A stretch of DNA of 64,000 nucleotides from Phyllobacterium zundukense (GCF_025452195.1 NZ_CP104973.1:620001-684000); one strand, 5' to 3'; positions 8,235-17,511 are shown, counted from the stretch's first letter. Program-made: numbers and translations. The notes: generated by a model not told the origin, from the letters alone.

Positions 8235-9281
8235 TTATGCCGTCAACACCACCTTGACGCTGCGCGAGCGGTCCAGAGCCACACGAAACGCTTCAGGCGC
8301 GTCGGCGAGTTTGAACTCGCTGGTTACCAGCCGCAACACATCGATCTTGCCCTCGACGATCAACTCGACCGCTTCGAAAAACTCCTCGCCAAAGCGGAAT
8401 GTCCCGATCAGATCGAGCTCCTTCGACATCACCGCATTTGCAGGAACGGGGATCGATCCGCCAGCGAGGTTACCGACCTGAACCACCGTTCCGCCGCGCC
8501 TGACCGTGCGAATGGCCGAAGCCAGTCCCGCCGCCGTTCCGGAAATTTCGAAGGCGATATCGTATGGCGTAGCAGCGGCGAACGCCGCCAGTTGTTCCTC
8601 GCCTTGCGACAGGTCTATCGTCTGGTCAGCGCCGAGCTCTGCTGCGAATTTCAACGGCGCGGCGGCAACGTCGACCATGGCCACAGATCCTGCACCCGCA
8701 TGTTTCAGCGCCAGCATGGTCAAGAGACCGATGGGACCCGAACCGAATATGATGGTCGAAGTTCCTTTCACATGGCCGGCGCGACGTACCGCGTGCAGGC
8801 AGACCGCCAGTGGTTCGGCGAGCGCCGCTGCCTGATAGGGCAAGTCCGCTGGCACCTTGACGCATTGCGATGCGGTTGCATCGAACAGACTGGCGAAACC
8901 TCCCTGCATATGCGGCGTTTTCGAAGCCGAACCCATGAAGTAAATGTTCTCGCAAAGATTTGCCCGGCCTTCGTGACAATAGGCGCAGTGTTCGCACCAG
9001 CGCGACGGATTGACCGCAACCCGCTCACCAACCGCCAGTCCGGTCACGTTGCTCCCGATCTCGACGACTTCACCCGCTACCTCGTGACCAAGTATCAACG
9101 GCGAGGTAACGACGAAATCGCCGGTTCTCGCATGACGGAAATAATGCATGTCGGAGCCGCATATGCCGGCAGCCCCGAAGCGAACCCGCACCATGTTCGG
9201 CGCGAGGTCACCAAGTTCGATATCGACGACACGAAGGTCTTCGGCGCCGAAGAGAGTTGCAGCAATGCCCGTGGTACTCAT
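8235..9281 (-). CDS. idnD: L-idonate 5-dehydrogenase-like zinc-dependent alcohol dehydrogenase
   Basis: 348 residues from the ATG at 9281, which overlaps the stop of dctM as ATGA; the frame runs further up to 9371 but that part lies inside dctM. Medium-chain dehydrogenase: catalytic-zinc cysteine in GICGSDMHY (about residue 38), GHEVAGEV with the second zinc ligand, structural zinc cysteines in CEHCAYCHEGRANLC, and the NAD-binding GSGPIGLL. The family oxidises sugar acids or polyols such as L-idonate to 5-ketogluconate. Translational coupling to a TRAP transporter supports a role in using the imported sugar acid. Exact substrate inferred, not shown. Confidence 0.8.
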   Translation of the reverse strand: MSTTGIAATLFGAEDLRVVDIELGDLAPNMVRVRFGAAGICGSDMHYFRHARTGDFVVTSPLILGHEVAGEVVEIGSNVTGLAVGERVAVNPSRWCEHCAYCHEGRANLCENIYFMGSASKTPHMQGGFASLFDATASQCVKVPADLPYQAAALAEPLAVCLHAVRRAGHVKGTSTIIFGSGPIGLLTMLALKHAGAGSVAMVDVAAAPLKFAAELGADQTIDLSQGEEQLAAFAAATPYDIAFEISGTAAGLASAIRTVRRGGTVVQVGNLAGGSIPVPANAVMSKELDLIGTFRFGEEFFEAVELIVEGKIDVLRLVTSEFKLADAPEAFRVALDRSRSVKVVLTA

Positions 9282-10684
9282 TTGATCAGACCCAGTTGTG
9301 TTGGCAGCCAAAGGGTGATGGCCGGAATGAATGTGATCGCGATCAGTGCGATGAACAGTGGAACAAGCCATGGCAAGATCGCCATTGTGGTGCGCTCGAC
9401 CGAGAGCTTCGCAACACGCGACAAGACGAACAGTACCATGCCAAGCGGCGGGTGCAGCAGGCCAATCATCAGGTTCAACGTCATGATCAAGCCGAAATGC
9501 ACCGGATCGATGCCGAATTTCAGTACGAGTGGCAACAGGATGGGCACAAGGATGGTGATGGCGGCAATCGTATCAAGGAAGCAGCCAACAAACAGCATCA
9601 ACAGGTTAACAAGGATGAGGAAAACCCACTTGTTCTCGGTAATCGACAGGATTGCCGTCGACAGGAGCTGAGCCGCCTGGCTGACGGTCAAAAGCCATGC
9701 GAAGACGGAGGCCGCTGTCACAATGAACAATACCGAAGCGGTTGTTTCGATCGTGTCGAAACTCGCCTTGGCAAGGCTCTTCAACGTCATTGTTCGATAG
9801 CGCACCAAGCCGAGGAACAGCGACCACAAGACGGCGGCGACCGCCGCTTCTGTCGGCGTGAACCAGCCCATGGTCATGCCGCCGATGAGGATCACCGGCG
9901 TCATCAGCGCCATAACCGCGGAGAAATCGAAATACCAGTCTGCGGCAAGGAGCAGCACCAGCGCGATACCGACTGACGCGTTGATGGAAAGGCCCGTGAG
10001 CATCAGCAGATAGATAACCACAGGAACACACGCCACGACCACGATCTCGAGCGAGGCCTCCAGAAGCTGCTTTATCTCGAATGGCGCATCGGAACCCCAG
10101 CGCTTCACATAGGCGAAGATGGCAACGGTAACCATCATCAGCGCGGTCATGACGATGCCGGGCAGGATGCCCGCCATGAACAATGCGCCGATAGAGACAT
10201 TGGCCATCATCCCGTAGATGACGAAGGGCAAAGACGGCGGAAAAATCGGTCCGAGCGTCGCGGAAGCCGCGGTAACGCCGACAGCCGCCTCGACGGGATA
10301 GCCGTGATCCTTCATCGCCTTGATCTCGATTGTACCGATACCGGCAGCGTCGGCCAAAGCAGTTCCCGACATGCCGGAGAAGATCACCGACCCGATGATA
10401 TTGACCTGCGCCAGACCACCCTTCATCCAGCCGACGAGCGAGACGGCGAAGGAATAGATGCGCCCGGTGACACCTGCGGAATTCATCAGGTTACCGGCAA
10501 GGATGAAAAACGGCACGGCGAGAAGCGGGAAGCTTTCAACACCGGCGATCATTCGCTGCGCCACGATGATGTCCGGGGCGACTCCGAAAAAGACGAGATA
10601 GAGCACTGAGGCAACGGCCATGGAAATGGCGACCGGCACGCCGACAAGCATAAGGACAAGGAAAGTTCCAACGAGCAATAACAT
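9278..10684 (-). CDS. dctM: TRAP transporter large permease (DctM)
   Basis: 468 residues, about 12-14 membrane segments, with the family signature near the N-terminus (FFILAGNLMNSAG, ...GMSGTALADAAGIG). It is the ion-coupled transport subunit of a tripartite ATP-independent periplasmic transporter. The length is somewhat above the usual 425-440 residues. It follows dctQ with only three bases between, and its stop overlaps the start of the dehydrogenase gene. Together dctP-dctQ-dctM-idnD form one minus-strand operon. Confidence 0.92.
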   Translation of the reverse strand: MLLLVGTFLVLMLVGVPVAISMAVASVLYLVFFGVAPDIIVAQRMIAGVESFPLLAVPFFILAGNLMNSAGVTGRIYSFAVSLVGWMKGGLAQVNIIGSVIFSGMSGTALADAAGIGTIEIKAMKDHGYPVEAAVGVTAASATLGPIFPPSLPFVIYGMMANVSIGALFMAGILPGIVMTALMMVTVAIFAYVKRWGSDAPFEIKQLLEASLEIVVVACVPVVIYLLMLTGLSINASVGIALVLLLAADWYFDFSAVMALMTPVILIGGMTMGWFTPTEAAVAAVLWSLFLGLVRYRTMTLKSLAKASFDTIETTASVLFIVTAASVFAWLLTVSQAAQLLSTAILSITENKWVFLILVNLLMLFVGCFLDTIAAITILVPILLPLVLKFGIDPVHFGLIMTLNLMIGLLHPPLGMVLFVLSRVAKLSVERTTMAILPWLVPLFIALIAITFIPAITLWLPTQLGLIK

Positions 10685-10687
10685 TAA

Positions 10688-11260
10688 TCAGTCCTCGATC
10701 TTCTGGAATTCTTCGGGACGCTCCAGGACGGAATAGCCCCGGCGAACATTGCGGATGAAAACCTGAACGGCGCGGAGTAGCATCAATATGAATGCGACGA
10801 ACACGCTGTAAAAAACGATGTTGCGCGGCAGATCGACCGTCACCATGCGCTCTTCCGCAACGATCTCGACGTATCGCCACATCAGCCAGACCGCGTAGGC
10901 GAAGAAGCCGATGCGCACGATATCGACGAAGTTTGACAGCGCGCGAGCGACACCCGCCGGCAAGTAGTGGTAGAGAACGTCCACCTGAATATGCCGCGAG
11001 ACGCGGACGCACATCACAGAGCCGAGAAACACGACGCCGATCAGACAGTTGATGGCGATTTCTTCGGTCCAGGCATAGCTGTCGTTCATGACGTATCGCG
11101 TAAAGAACTGAAGGAATACGCATCCCGTCATGAGCCAGAAGACGATCAGTGTCAGCCAATCTTCAATGGCATAATCCGATAGATCAGCCACCGGCGCAGC
11201 ATCTTCGAAGGAATGAGCAAGCTCTTCGGCAGTTACCGGGGTATGAATTTCATTTGACAT
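10688..11260 (-). CDS. dctQ: TRAP transporter small permease (DctQ)
   Basis: 190 residues with four membrane helices, beginning at about residue 33, including the family segment FFTRYVMNDSYAWTEEIAIN, typical of DctQ. The protein supports the large permease in the inner membrane. It follows dctP after a 186-base gap that contains a 137-bp palindromic repeat; the gap might lower expression of the membrane subunits relative to the abundant binding protein. Confidence 0.9.
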   Translation of the reverse strand: MSNEIHTPVTAEELAHSFEDAAPVADLSDYAIEDWLTLIVFWLMTGCVFLQFFTRYVMNDSYAWTEEIAINCLIGVVFLGSVMCVRVSRHIQVDVLYHYLPAGVARALSNFVDIVRIGFFAYAVWLMWRYVEIVAEERMVTVDLPRNIVFYSVFVAFILMLLRAVQVFIRNVRRGYSVLERPEEFQKIED

Positions 11261-11300
11261 GTTCCGTCTCCGGTTGGCGTCAGCATGAAGGGCAAAGGCG

Positions 11301-11437
11301 TATCTCCCCCCTTGTGGGGGAGAAAGGATTTTCCTGGGTTTAGCCTCTTTGCTAAATCCTTGGAAAATCCAAGAGAGGGGACTTCAAAACTACCCAATCC
11401 CCTCTCTTGCGATTTCTCTCCCACAAGGGGAGAGATA
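11301..11437. repeat. Palindromic intergenic repeat, family A, copy 1
   Basis: A 137-bp element whose ends are near-perfect inverted repeats (TATCTCCCC...GGGGAGAGATA, about 25 bp). Inside are two more dyads: GGATTTTCC...GGAAAATCC and GAGAGGGGA...TCCCCTCTC, so the DNA or RNA could fold into a branched structure. A second copy in reverse orientation is at 33843-34019. It lies between dctP and dctQ. No coding capacity; MITE-like. Confidence 0.85.
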
Positions 11438-11446
11438 TCCCCGCCT

Positions 11447-12421
11447 CTAATTGATCGCGCGAATGGCTTCCCAATCGGATTTCTCGTAGCCGAAATCCTC
11501 GAATTTCACCTTCTCCACCACGTTCTTTTCGAAGTCTGCCTTGTCGATCTCCGTCACGTTGAGGCCCTTTTCCTTGAACGTCGCGACGAGCTGTTTTTCC
11601 TTCTCCGATATGATCTTCGTTGTGCGTTCGGCAGCTTCCTGCATCACGTCACCGAAGATCTTCTTGTCTTCGTCGGACAGGCTGGCCCAGAGTTGCTTCG
11701 AGATCACCGTGTTCAGATGATCGACAATGTGACCGGTCAGGATGATGTTCTTCTGAACCTCGAAAAACTTCTTTGCTTCGATCGTCGTCAACGGATTTTC
11801 CTGCGCTTCGACTGTGCCGTTCTGGAGTGCGAGATAGACTTCCGCGAAAGCAATTGGCGTGGTGTTGGCGCCGCAGGCACGCGGCATGGCAAGATAGGCG
11901 GGCACGTCCGGCACACGGATCTTCAGACCTTGCATATCCGAGCACTTGGCGATCGGCTTGTTGGATGTGGTTTGCCTTGTGCCGTAATAGCTGACGGCTG
12001 CAATGTGATTGCCGCTCTTTGTCTCGTAACCGGCAGCAAGACGCTTGAACACATCGCTCTTCGTATAGGCAATCAGATGTTCCGGCCCGCGGAAAATATA
12101 GGGGAAATAGGTGACGCCGATCGGCTTGTAGTCCCGGGCGGCAAAGCTCGACCCGGAAATGATGATATCGACCGTACCGAGCTTAAGCCCCTGATTGATA
12201 TCGGCTTCCTTGCCCAGCTGTGAAGCCGGGAATACATCGATCTTGTAACGGCCGTTGGTCCGCTTGGCGATCTCTTCGGCCGCCCAGACGGACTCCGTGT
12301 GGAACGGCTCCGATGTTTCGTACACATGCGCCCATTTGAGCGCCGTTTGCGCTTGCGCCACCACGGCCGATAGCGCGAGAGCGGCAACCGCTCCCAGAAT
12401 TGTCGTCAGTTTGATCTTCAT
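11447..12421 (-). CDS. dctP: TRAP transporter substrate-binding protein (DctP)
   Basis: 324 residues with a Sec signal peptide (cleavage after about residue 24, VAQAQT). The DctP fold is recognisable from LKWAHVYETSEPFHTESVWAAEE near the mature N-terminus, the FPASQLG motif and the conserved arginine region LKIRVPDVPAYLAM, which binds the carboxylate of the ligand. The periplasmic protein delivers an organic or sugar acid to the DctQM permease. First gene of the operon, just downstream of the FadR-type regulator gene (23 bases). Confidence 0.92.
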   Translation of the reverse strand: MKIKLTTILGAVAALALSAVVAQAQTALKWAHVYETSEPFHTESVWAAEEIAKRTNGRYKIDVFPASQLGKEADINQGLKLGTVDIIISGSSFAARDYKPIGVTYFPYIFRGPEHLIAYTKSDVFKRLAAGYETKSGNHIAAVSYYGTRQTTSNKPIAKCSDMQGLKIRVPDVPAYLAMPRACGANTTPIAFAEVYLALQNGTVEAQENPLTTIEAKKFFEVQKNIILTGHIVDHLNTVISKQLWASLSDEDKKIFGDVMQEAAERTTKIISEKEKQLVATFKEKGLNVTEIDKADFEKNVVEKVKFEDFGYEKSDWEAIRAIN

Positions 12422-12444
12422 ATCGTAGTCCTCCCAGATTGAAT

Positions 12445-13197
12445 TCAGATCTTGGTACTTCTGCTCCGGCCTCCCGCAGGATGGCCTTTTTCACTTTCCA
12501 ATTCCTCATCGAAGCTCTTGGAAAATCTCAATTGCGATTGCAGCAGATGATGCCGCATCGCTGATTTGGCATGCGCCGGATCGCCCGATGCGATAGCGTC
12601 GCGGATGGCTCGATGTTCCTCGAATGCCTCGCGCCAGGAAGCGGGACTTTCGAAATAGCTCGCCAGTTTCTCGAAATAGGGTGTCATGCGCTGGTCGAAG
12701 AGTTCTCCGACAAATCGATTGAGCGCAGCGTTTTCAATAATGCCGGCGATCGTCGTGTGAAAAGTCCGGTCGAGCGCAATGGATGTGCGCGGATCATTGA
12801 ACGTGCTCGCCATCTTCGTCAACACATCATCCAGAGCGTCGACATGGGCGGGCGTGATGGCCTTGGCAGCCTCTTCCGCGATCGCACATTCGATCAACGC
12901 ACGGGCGCGCAGCAGTTCGAATGGCCCTTCAAGATCTTCGGTTTGTACAGGCGCAGGCTTCTCGCGCTGCTGGCGCGTGACATAAATGCCGGAACCCATG
13001 CGGATATGAACAAGCCCTTCAACCTCTAGCGCAATCAATGCTTCGCGGATGGTCGGGCGGGATACGCCAAGTTTTTCCGCAAGTTCGCGCTCACCCGGCA
13101 ACCGCTCGCCAACGGCAAACTCGCCGTTCTCGATCAGCGTGCGGATCTGGTCTGCCACCTGCCGGTACAAGCGGCGCGGCTGGATCGCTGCAAACAT
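12445..13197 (-). CDS. GntR-family transcriptional regulator, FadR subfamily
   Basis: 250 residues from an ATG at 13197 that has a strong ribosome binding site (GGGGAGGACC); the frame extends to 13254 but the upstream part crosses an operator-like dyad. The N-terminal winged helix contains LPGERELAEKLGVSRPTIREAL, the second part is an all-helical FCD domain with conserved His/Asp/Arg metal-ligand positions. FadR-type regulators usually repress adjacent sugar-acid operons and release DNA on binding the substrate or its product. It is the first gene of the dctPQM-idnD cluster and likely its regulator. Confidence 0.88.
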   Translation of the reverse strand: MFAAIQPRRLYRQVADQIRTLIENGEFAVGERLPGERELAEKLGVSRPTIREALIALEVEGLVHIRMGSGIYVTRQQREKPAPVQTEDLEGPFELLRARALIECAIAEEAAKAITPAHVDALDDVLTKMASTFNDPRTSIALDRTFHTTIAGIIENAALNRFVGELFDQRMTPYFEKLASYFESPASWREAFEEHRAIRDAIASGDPAHAKSAMRHHLLQSQLRFSKSFDEELESEKGHPAGGRSRSTKI

Positions 13198-13234
13198 TGG
13201 TCCTCCCCGCACGGCTCTCCCTTCCGCACTCGAC

Positions 13235-13253
13235 TGGTAAACTGGCCTTACCA
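13235..13253. promoter_or_regulatory. Candidate FadR-type operator upstream of the regulator gene
   Basis: TGGTAA at 13235-13240 and its exact complement TTACCA at 13248-13253, separated by seven bases, form a dyad with the TGGT/ACCA half-sites typical of FadR-subfamily targets. It lies 37 bases upstream of the regulator start. A second AT-rich dyad (ATATAT...ATATAT, 13254-13280) adjoins it. Predicted autoregulation; not tested. Confidence 0.45.
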
Positions 13254-13439
13254 ATATATAACTGATACATTGATATATATGACAGAGTCAAGGGAGACTT
13301 TGGTCAAGATATCTCGGAAAGGCATGAGTAAAATCGGAGCGGTGTCCTATTGTTACAGCTTGTATTGGAAAGTGATTGCCCCACTCCCCTGCGAACAAGC
13401 TATGACAATTCAACATCTGCCTCGTCCAACCGGTGACAA

Positions 13440-14213
13440 ATGCTGCCTGATATCCGATTGCCGCGCGCCTTCGCCTGCCTGAGCCTTGCTCTGCTCCTCG
13501 GCGCTTGCACGACAGCCGATCCGAAATTGCCCAATGCGGCGTCGATTCCGCTTCCCGAGCCATCGCCGCGGCTTGCAAATGCTACAGACACCAAGCCCCA
13601 ACCCAAATCTTCAGTCGACGGGCTGATCTCGAAATATTCAGTTGCCTATGCTGTTCCGGAATCGCTGGTGCGCCGCGTCGTACAGCGCGAGAGCCGGTTC
13701 AATCCGGCGGCCCGCAACGGTCCGTATTGGGGCCTGATGCAGATGCTGCCCGCGACGGCGCGCGGTATGGGGCATGACGGCAGTGCCAAGGATCTGCTCG
13801 ATGCAGAGACCAATCTAAAATATGGCGTGAAATATCTGGCCGGGGCTTACAAGGTCGCAGATTACAATCCGGACCAGGCCGTGCGGCTTTATTCACGCGG
13901 CTATTATTTTCAGGCCAAACGCAAGGGCATGCTGGACGTGTTGAAGCCGGCGTCGCCAGTCGAAACCGCTGCCGCTGCCGAACCTGCTCCGGTTACCGGC
14001 AATGGCGCAGTGACCGCGACAGCCCAGACAGCGACACCACCCTTCGCACCGGCAGTTGCTCCGGCCGCGACGCAACTCGCCTATGCGGGCGATCAAGTCG
14101 TTCTTCCCGCAATGGTTCCCTTGCCGTTCGAACGGCCCGAAATGATCGACACCGTCATGCCCGCCACCAGCGGTGGAAGTGGTGCACAGGCCCGCGCCCC
14201 TGCCCCACTTTGA
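13440..14213 (+). CDS. Lytic transglycosylase (SLT domain) lipoprotein
   Basis: 257 residues. A signal peptide ends in the lipobox LLGAC, so the mature protein is a lipoprotein. The SLT domain spans about residues 60-155: the catalytic glutamate is in QRESRFNP, followed by GLMQMLPATARGMG and the later LKYGVKYLAGAY. It cleaves the glycan strands of peptidoglycan. The last ~100 residues are Pro/Ala-rich and probably unstructured. The 3' end overlaps the convergent thiD gene by 59 bases, which is unusual but both frames look genuine. Confidence 0.85.
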   Translation: MLPDIRLPRAFACLSLALLLGACTTADPKLPNAASIPLPEPSPRLANATDTKPQPKSSVDGLISKYSVAYAVPESLVRRVVQRESRFNPAARNGPYWGLMQMLPATARGMGHDGSAKDLLDAETNLKYGVKYLAGAYKVADYNPDQAVRLYSRGYYFQAKRKGMLDVLKPASPVETAAAAEPAPVTGNGAVTATAQTATPPFAPAVAPAATQLAYAGDQVVLPAMVPLPFERPEMIDTVMPATSGGSGAQARAPAPL

Positions 14214-14970
14214 GGCTATCGGCTGCGGTAATCGCCGCCGTCAGATAGTCTTTCGCTGCAGTCACAGCCTCACCTAAATCGAGGCCTTTGGCCAATCCAG
14301 CAGTTATCGCAGCGGCCAGAGTACAGCCGGTACCATGGTCATTTTCCGTGATGATGCGCGGTCTTGCAAAGCGATGCATCGTGACACCATCGAACAACAG
14401 GTCCGTGCTCATCTCGGATTTCGCATGACCACCCTTGACCAACACCGTCGCAGCGCCCAGCGCCAGCAGTTTTTCCGCCTGCCGGGCTATCGCGGCTTCG
14501 TCCTCAGCCATGGGCTCCCCTGTCAGCAATGCCGCTTCCGGCAGATTGGGTGTCAGTATCAAGGCGCGCGGCAGAAGAAGCTGGCGCAATGCTTCAATAG
14601 CCTCTGGCTGCAACAGGCGGTCGCCCGATGTGGCGACCATAACCGGATCCAGTACCACCTTGCGGTTCCAGTGCTGCAGCGCGGCTGCAATTGCCTCGAT
14701 CGTTTCGACCACGCCGACCATTCCGATCTTTATGGCCTTGACGTCGATATCCGACAGGACCGCGTCGATCTGCGCGCGGACAATGCCAGGCGAAAGGTTC
14801 TCGATGGCGGTCACTCCGCGCGTATTCTGTGCGGTGATCGCCGTCAGAACGCTTGTGCCGTAAACGCCAAGCGCCGAGAACGTCTTCAAATCCGCCTGGA
14901 TACCTGCGCCCCCGCCGCTGTCGGAACCGGCAATCGTCAATGCAATGGCCGTTTGGGCAATTGCGGTCAT
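14155..14970 (-). CDS. thiD: Hydroxymethylpyrimidine/phosphomethylpyrimidine kinase
   Basis: 271 residues. The ribokinase-like fold is clear from the N-terminal IAGSDSGGGAGIQADLKTF (pyrimidine site) and the C-terminal anion hole NDHGTGCTLAAAI with its catalytic Cys/Asp region. It phosphorylates HMP and HMP-P for thiamine synthesis. Last gene of thiX-thiY-thiE-thiD, overlapping thiE by four bases. Its 3' end overlaps the lytic transglycosylase gene tail to tail. Confidence 0.95.
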   Translation of the reverse strand: MTAIAQTAIALTIAGSDSGGGAGIQADLKTFSALGVYGTSVLTAITAQNTRGVTAIENLSPGIVRAQIDAVLSDIDVKAIKIGMVGVVETIEAIAAALQHWNRKVVLDPVMVATSGDRLLQPEAIEALRQLLLPRALILTPNLPEAALLTGEPMAEDEAAIARQAEKLLALGAATVLVKGGHAKSEMSTDLLFDGVTMHRFARPRIITENDHGTGCTLAAAITAGLAKGLDLGEAVTAAKDYLTAAITAADSLKVGQGRGPVHHFHRWWRA

Positions 14971-15626
14971 GCCCGTTCCTTCAACGCTGCATCGACCGCC
15001 GCCAGCAGTGCGGCGGTCGCACCTTGCGGATCGTCCTGCCGGAAGATTGCTGAAATCACCGCCACACCATCGGCTCCGGCGGCAATGGCCGGTGGCGTGC
15101 GCGCAAGATCGATGCCGGCGATCGCCCCGATCGGCAGGTCGGGCTTCACCTTGCGAATGATCGGCGCCAGAAGGCTGAATCCTTCGAAGCCGATAGGCTG
15201 CAGATTTTGCTTTGCCGGTGTTTCGAACAGGCCGCCAATACAGGCGTAGTCGATATCAGCCTCGATGGCCGCCCGGGCGTCTGCTTCGTTCTTGACCGTC
15301 AGACCGATGATTGCGTCCGGTCCGAGCAGATGGCGCACATCTGCCACGAGCATGTCCTCGCGGCCAACGTGCACCCCTTCGACGCCGGCGGCGAGCGCCA
15401 CGTCGATACGGTCATTGACCACCAGCGGCACCCGCGTTCCCTTCAGTGCGGCGTGGATCGTTCGCGCCCGTTCGACCATAAGGCGCGTCGGCGAGTTCTT
15501 GTCCCGGTATTGGATGATCGTCGCGCCACCAAATGCGGCGCTGAGCGCAAGCTGGCCGAGGTCTCTATCGCCGCCGATAGCATCGACATCGACAATGGCA
15601 TTCAGCCGGTAATCTACTTTTGGCAT
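14967..15626 (-). CDS. thiE: Thiamine-phosphate synthase
   Basis: 219 residues, TIM barrel. Visible motifs are IQYRDKN (substrate phosphate and pyrimidine binding), LVVNDRIDVALAAGVEGVHVGREDM, and GLTVKNEADA, followed by the phosphate-binding glycine-rich end PAIAAGADGVAVISAIF. It joins HMP-PP and thiazole phosphate to make thiamine phosphate. ATGA overlap with thiD. thiC, thiO, thiS and thiG are not in the window, so the operon here looks like salvage plus the final condensation. Confidence 0.93.
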   Translation of the reverse strand: MPKVDYRLNAIVDVDAIGGDRDLGQLALSAAFGGATIIQYRDKNSPTRLMVERARTIHAALKGTRVPLVVNDRIDVALAAGVEGVHVGREDMLVADVRHLLGPDAIIGLTVKNEADARAAIEADIDYACIGGLFETPAKQNLQPIGFEGFSLLAPIIRKVKPDLPIGAIAGIDLARTPPAIAAGADGVAVISAIFRQDDPQGATAALLAAVDAALKERA

Positions 15627-15649
15627 GTGTTCTCTCTTGGGTTGAATGT

Positions 15650-16603
15650 TCAGTGCAATTCCACGGCGACGTCTTCGACCTTGGGGACGCTCTTGATCAG
15701 CCCCGCATCGTGCATGAAGACACCGAACCTTTCGTAGCGGCCGCGATCGAGCGCCGCAGGCCGCTTGGCAAAGCGCGGCAGCGTGTCGATCCAGGCCTGC
15801 TTGTTCAACGGATTGTCCAGATCCGGATAAGCCTTGATGAAAAGCTGCCAGGATTCATCCGGGTGATTGGTCAGATAGATCGCTCCCTTCTCCACCGCCC
15901 CGAGAAAGCGCTTGAGCCGGTCGTCCGTGAGCAAATCCGGATGGGTGACGAAGATAAGCTCGTCATAGGGAGGCACGCCATGCTCTTCTGGAAAGAAGGC
16001 GAGACCCTTGTGTCCTTCCTGCGCCATCTGCGTCAGCTCGAAATTGCGATAGGCACCAACGGTCGCGTCCACCTGCCCGGAAATCAGCGAGGTGGAGAGG
16101 GCAAAGTTGACATTGATCAACTCGACATCCTTGGTTGACAGGCCTTCCGCTTTCAACATGGCACCCAACATCGCGTCTTCGAAGCCTGCGACGGAAAAGC
16201 CAACCTTCTTGCCCTTCAAATCCTTCAAGATTTTGATTGGCCCGTCCGCCAGCGTCATCACCGTATTGAGCGGCGTTTCGACCAGCGTGCTGAAGCGCAC
16301 CAGCGGCAGGCCTTCATCATGGTCGAGAAAAAGCGTGGGCTGATAATGGATAGCGATGTCCGCCTGCTTCGCCGCAACAAGGCGTGGCGGTGCCGCCGGA
16401 TCAGCGGGCGGGATGAGCTCGACATCGAGACCGGCGTTCGCGAAGTAGCCCTTCTCTTTGGCGATGACCAGTGGCGCATGGTCGGGATTGACGAACCATT
16501 CCAGAAGAACAGTCAGCTTATCGGCTGCCATGGCCGGGCCGGAAATGCCGAAGGCAGAAACGGCGAGACCGATCATGAAAATCAGAGGACGAATGCGAAA
16601 CAT
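15650..16603 (-). CDS. thiY: ABC transporter substrate-binding protein for thiamine precursor (ThiY/NMT1 family)
   Basis: 317 residues from the ATG at 16603, which has an AAGGAT ribosome binding site and starts a proper signal peptide (cleavage near AMAADK); the open frame runs on to 16813 but that part is inside the upstream spacer and thiX. The mature start LTVLLEWFVNPDHAPLVIAKEKGYF is the NMT1/THI5-like signature, where the WF-NPDH segment contacts the pyrimidine. The protein binds formylaminopyrimidine or HMP in the periplasm. Riboswitch control and thiE/thiD neighbours support this. Confidence 0.88.
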   Translation of the reverse strand: MFRIRPLIFMIGLAVSAFGISGPAMAADKLTVLLEWFVNPDHAPLVIAKEKGYFANAGLDVELIPPADPAAPPRLVAAKQADIAIHYQPTLFLDHDEGLPLVRFSTLVETPLNTVMTLADGPIKILKDLKGKKVGFSVAGFEDAMLGAMLKAEGLSTKDVELINVNFALSTSLISGQVDATVGAYRNFELTQMAQEGHKGLAFFPEEHGVPPYDELIFVTHPDLLTDDRLKRFLGAVEKGAIYLTNHPDESWQLFIKAYPDLDNPLNKQAWIDTLPRFAKRPAALDRGRYERFGVFMHDAGLIKSVPKVEDVAVELH

Positions 16604-16641
16604 CGAAGATCCTTTTACATGCGATGAAATGAGGGAAATTG

Positions 16642-17397
16642 TCATGCCTCCCGCGCCCATGGCGTCAGCCGTCTTGTCAGTGCATCCACAAGAAAGCGCA
16701 GGACAATGGTCAGCGTGGCAAGGATGATGAGGGCGGCAAAGAGCGTATCCGTCTGCATCCGCGCATTGGCCTGCAGCATGACAAAACCGAGACCGCGCGA
16801 AGAACCGACCCATTCACCGATGACGGCGCCGATCGGCGCAAAAACTGCCGCGACGCGCAAGCCGGATCCGAGTGCGGGCAAGGCGCTTGGCACGCGCACG
16901 AGGAACAGTGTCGCGAGGGGCGATGCCTGTGTCAGCGCCGCTGCGTCGAGCAGATCCTGATTGGTACGTTGCAGACCGTCGGCGAAGGCGGAGGCCACCG
17001 GAAAGAAGATGATCAGGCTTGCCATGACGACCTTGGAGGCAAGGCCAAACCCAAACCACAGCACCAGCAGCGGTGCGATCGCGAAAACCGGCAACGCCTG
17101 CAGCACGAGCATCAGCGGCCAGACGATCTGCCGGAAACCGGGCACGGCGCAGACGAGAAGCGCAGTCAGGATGCCTGCCAGCGTCCCGAACATCAGTCCC
17201 AGGATGATCTCAACCATCGTGATAGCCGCGTTGGTCAGCAGATAGTGCTGCTCGTCAACCAGCGTAGCGATGACCGTCAAGGGTGCCGGCAGGATGAAAC
17301 GCGGCGGCGCCATCACCCAGACGATTGCTTGCCAGCACAGGACCACCGCCAGCAAAGCTGCCGCTATCTGCAAAACCAGGCGCATGGCGCTGTTCAC
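16642..17397 (-). CDS. thiX: ABC transporter permease for thiamine precursor (ThiX)
   Basis: 251 residues with about six membrane helices and the permease EAA loop (GLQRTNQDLLDAAALTQAS, about residues 135-155). It is the first gene after the TPP riboswitch and is followed by thiY, thiE and thiD. The ATP-binding partner ThiZ, normally next to it, is not in this cluster, so the permease must use an ATPase encoded elsewhere. Confidence 0.87.
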   Translation of the reverse strand: MNSAMRLVLQIAAALLAVVLCWQAIVWVMAPPRFILPAPLTVIATLVDEQHYLLTNAAITMVEIILGLMFGTLAGILTALLVCAVPGFRQIVWPLMLVLQALPVFAIAPLLVLWFGFGLASKVVMASLIIFFPVASAFADGLQRTNQDLLDAAALTQASPLATLFLVRVPSALPALGSGLRVAAVFAPIGAVIGEWVGSSRGLGFVMLQANARMQTDTLFAALIILATLTIVLRFLVDALTRRLTPWAREA

Positions 17398-17511
17398 GCC
17401 ACTACCGTTGTTGCCGGAGAAATTTTAGAGGAACAAGCACGGTCTGGACTCCATCATGATCGGAGATCCGGATATGTGCGAAGACAAGATTTGAGGTGCG
17501 TGAAGAAGGCT

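Noticed and set aside
8112..9671. 519-residue plus-strand frame
   Set aside because: It lies opposite idnD and dctM, is full of Arg/His/Cys without any motif, and is a shadow of high-GC coding sequence.
13254..13439. A short gene between the FadR regulator and the lytic transglycosylase
   Set aside because: A 70-codon plus-strand frame crosses the transglycosylase start and has no ribosome binding site or family likeness.
15650..16813. 387-residue version of the thiamine-precursor binding protein
   Set aside because: The first 70 residues are Cys/His-rich, overlap the 3' end of thiX and lack a signal peptide; the ATG at 16603 has a ribosome binding site and a proper signal sequence.
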